From: Caulobacteraceae bacterium | GTDB taxonomy: Bacteria > Pseudomonadota > Alphaproteobacteria > Caulobacterales > Caulobacteraceae | Reading direction: 5' to 3' | Length of the DNA: 6,717 nucleotides | Assembly (NCBI GenBank): GCA_025351125.1 | Contig: JANXWN010000450.1 | Location: 1-6,717, forward strand | Shown: positions 5,939-6,717 of the stretch, piece by piece | Numbering within the stretch: position 1 is the stretch's first letter | How the letters are laid out: each line of letters begins with the position of its first letter | Notes under the pieces: model-generated | The model's database searches: none | What the model saw: the letters and a program-made list of their open reading frames with translations, nothing else | What the model was told of the DNA's origin: nothing | Translations under genes and position numbers: made by a program

Positions 5939-6717
5939 ATGCGTGCGGATATCGAAGCCATGGCGTCCGATATCGAGCAATCCGTCGGATTGCTCCGGAG
6001 GCGTCTTTGACTGGGAACCGGCCCTAAGGCGGCTAGACGAGATGAACGCTCGGGTCGAAGATCCGGCGTTTTGGAATGACGCCGACGGGGCGCAAACTCT
6101 GATGCGTGAACGCACGCAACTGAGCCATCAGGTCGACGCTGTTCACCGCCTGCACCAAGAGTTGTCGGACGCCATCGACTTTGCCGAGATGGCCCAGGCC
6201 GAAGGCGACGATGCCGCCCTGGACGATGTCGCCGCGCAATTGGCCGCGCTCAAGGCGTTCGCCGCGAAGGCCGAACTGGAGGCTCTGCTGTCAGGCGAAG
6301 CGGATGGGGCGGACGCCTTTGTCGAGGTAAATTCCGGCGCGGGCGGCACGGAATCCACCGACTGGGCCAACATGTTGCTGCGGATGTATACGCGTTGGGC
6401 CGGCGCGCACGACATGAGCGTCGAATTCATCGAAGAGACCGACGGTGAACAGGTCGGGATCAAGTCGGCGACCTTCAAAGTCAGCGGCCTCAATGCCTAC
6501 GGGTGGCTAAAAACCGAGGCAGGTGTCCACCGTTTGGTGCGCATTTCGCCTTTCGACTCCGCCGCCAAGCGCCACACCAGTTTCGCCTCGATCTGGGTTT
6601 ATCCGGTTGTGGACGACAAGATCGAAATTGAGATCAACCCTTCCGATGTTCGCACCGATACCTATCGCGCCAGCGGGTCGGGCGGCCAGCACGTCAATAA
6701 AACCGACTCGGCCATCC
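5939..6717 (+). CDS. prfB: Peptide chain release factor 2 with programmed +1 frameshift, C-terminus cut by window edge
   Basis: RF2 recognises UGA and UAA in the ribosomal A site and triggers release of the finished peptide. Translation starts at ATG 5939; an in-frame TAG at 5918 excludes any start farther upstream. It reads 23 codons to CTT (6005-6007) and meets TGA (6008-6010). A +1 shift continues at GAC (6009-6011), after which the frame is open to the edge. The joined product shows 259 residues of about 365-375 expected. It has an N-terminal helical domain, the VNSGAGGTES segment (130-139), the stop-codon-reading SPF tripeptide (203-205, RF2-specific; RF1 has a PxT motif) and the catalytic GGQ (248-250) in SGSGGQHVNKTDSA. 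Ribosome binding at the start is weak: GAAAG lies 11 nt upstream. When RF2 is scarce, termination at the internal UGA slows and frameshifting rises, so the protein controls its own synthesis (established for E. coli prfB). Confidence 0.96.
5997..6011 (+). promoter_or_regulatory. prfB programmed +1 frameshift site
   Basis: The Shine-Dalgarno-like GGAGG (5997-6001) is followed by three bases (CGT) and then CTT TGA C. This reproduces the E. coli prfB arrangement, in which an internal SD three bases before the CUU codon pairs with 16S rRNA and promotes slippage of the tRNA from CUU to UUU. The stop is UGA, the codon read only by RF2, and is followed by C, a poor termination context. Without the shift the product would be only 23 residues. 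Confidence 0.95.

Noticed and set aside
6008..6010. Internal TGA in prfB read as a pseudogene or sequencing error
   Set aside because: The SD-like GGAGG, three-base spacer and CTT-TGA-C exactly fit the programmed frameshift site, and the downstream frame is intact.
5804..6115. Open frame of 103 codons on the minus strand across the repeats and the start of prfB
   Set aside because: It runs through both palindromic repeats and antisense to prfB; long palindromes lacking stops produce such frames by chance.

Overview
The window reads as chromosomal DNA of a GC-rich alphaproteobacterium, probably in or near the Hyphomicrobiales. The evidence is the GC-rich codon usage, the adjacency of a class A penicillin-binding protein gene (mrcA/ponA) and prfB, and long imperfect palindromes starting TAGAGC and ending GCTCTA, a style of intergenic repeat I associate with that group. 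The taxonomic call is inference.

Layout. On the minus strand, positions 2479-1340 encode an FMN-dependent L-lactate dehydrogenase very close to E. coli LldD. It is followed in the same direction, after a 186-nt gap, by a GPH/MFS_2-type sugar-cation symporter that starts at 1153 and runs off the left edge. A divergent intergenic region (2480-2691) holds a plausible lldD -10 element and a cluster of GCGCGCAA sequences. On the plus strand, 2692-3159 encodes a small secreted protein of unknown function with a clear signal peptide and four cysteines. A 163-nt GC-rich gap with a two-level stem-loop precedes a complete PBP1A (3323-5764), the bifunctional peptidoglycan glycosyltransferase/transpeptidase. 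The 174-nt gap after it is largely filled by two long hairpins that are inverted, diverged copies of one repeat. Finally prfB (release factor 2) starts at 5939 and runs off the right edge. It carries the classic programmed +1 frameshift at CTT-TGA-C.

How the genes fit together. lldD and the symporter may form a carbon-uptake and oxidation unit. PBP1A and prfB are housekeeping genes for cell-wall synthesis and translation termination. I see no mobile element, CRISPR array, tRNA, rRNA or defence system. The most notable structures are the hairpin pair with compensatory base changes just upstream of prfB, and the prfB recoding site itself. The first has the architecture of a repeat family and the second is a well-known mechanism, so neither amounts to a wholly new system.
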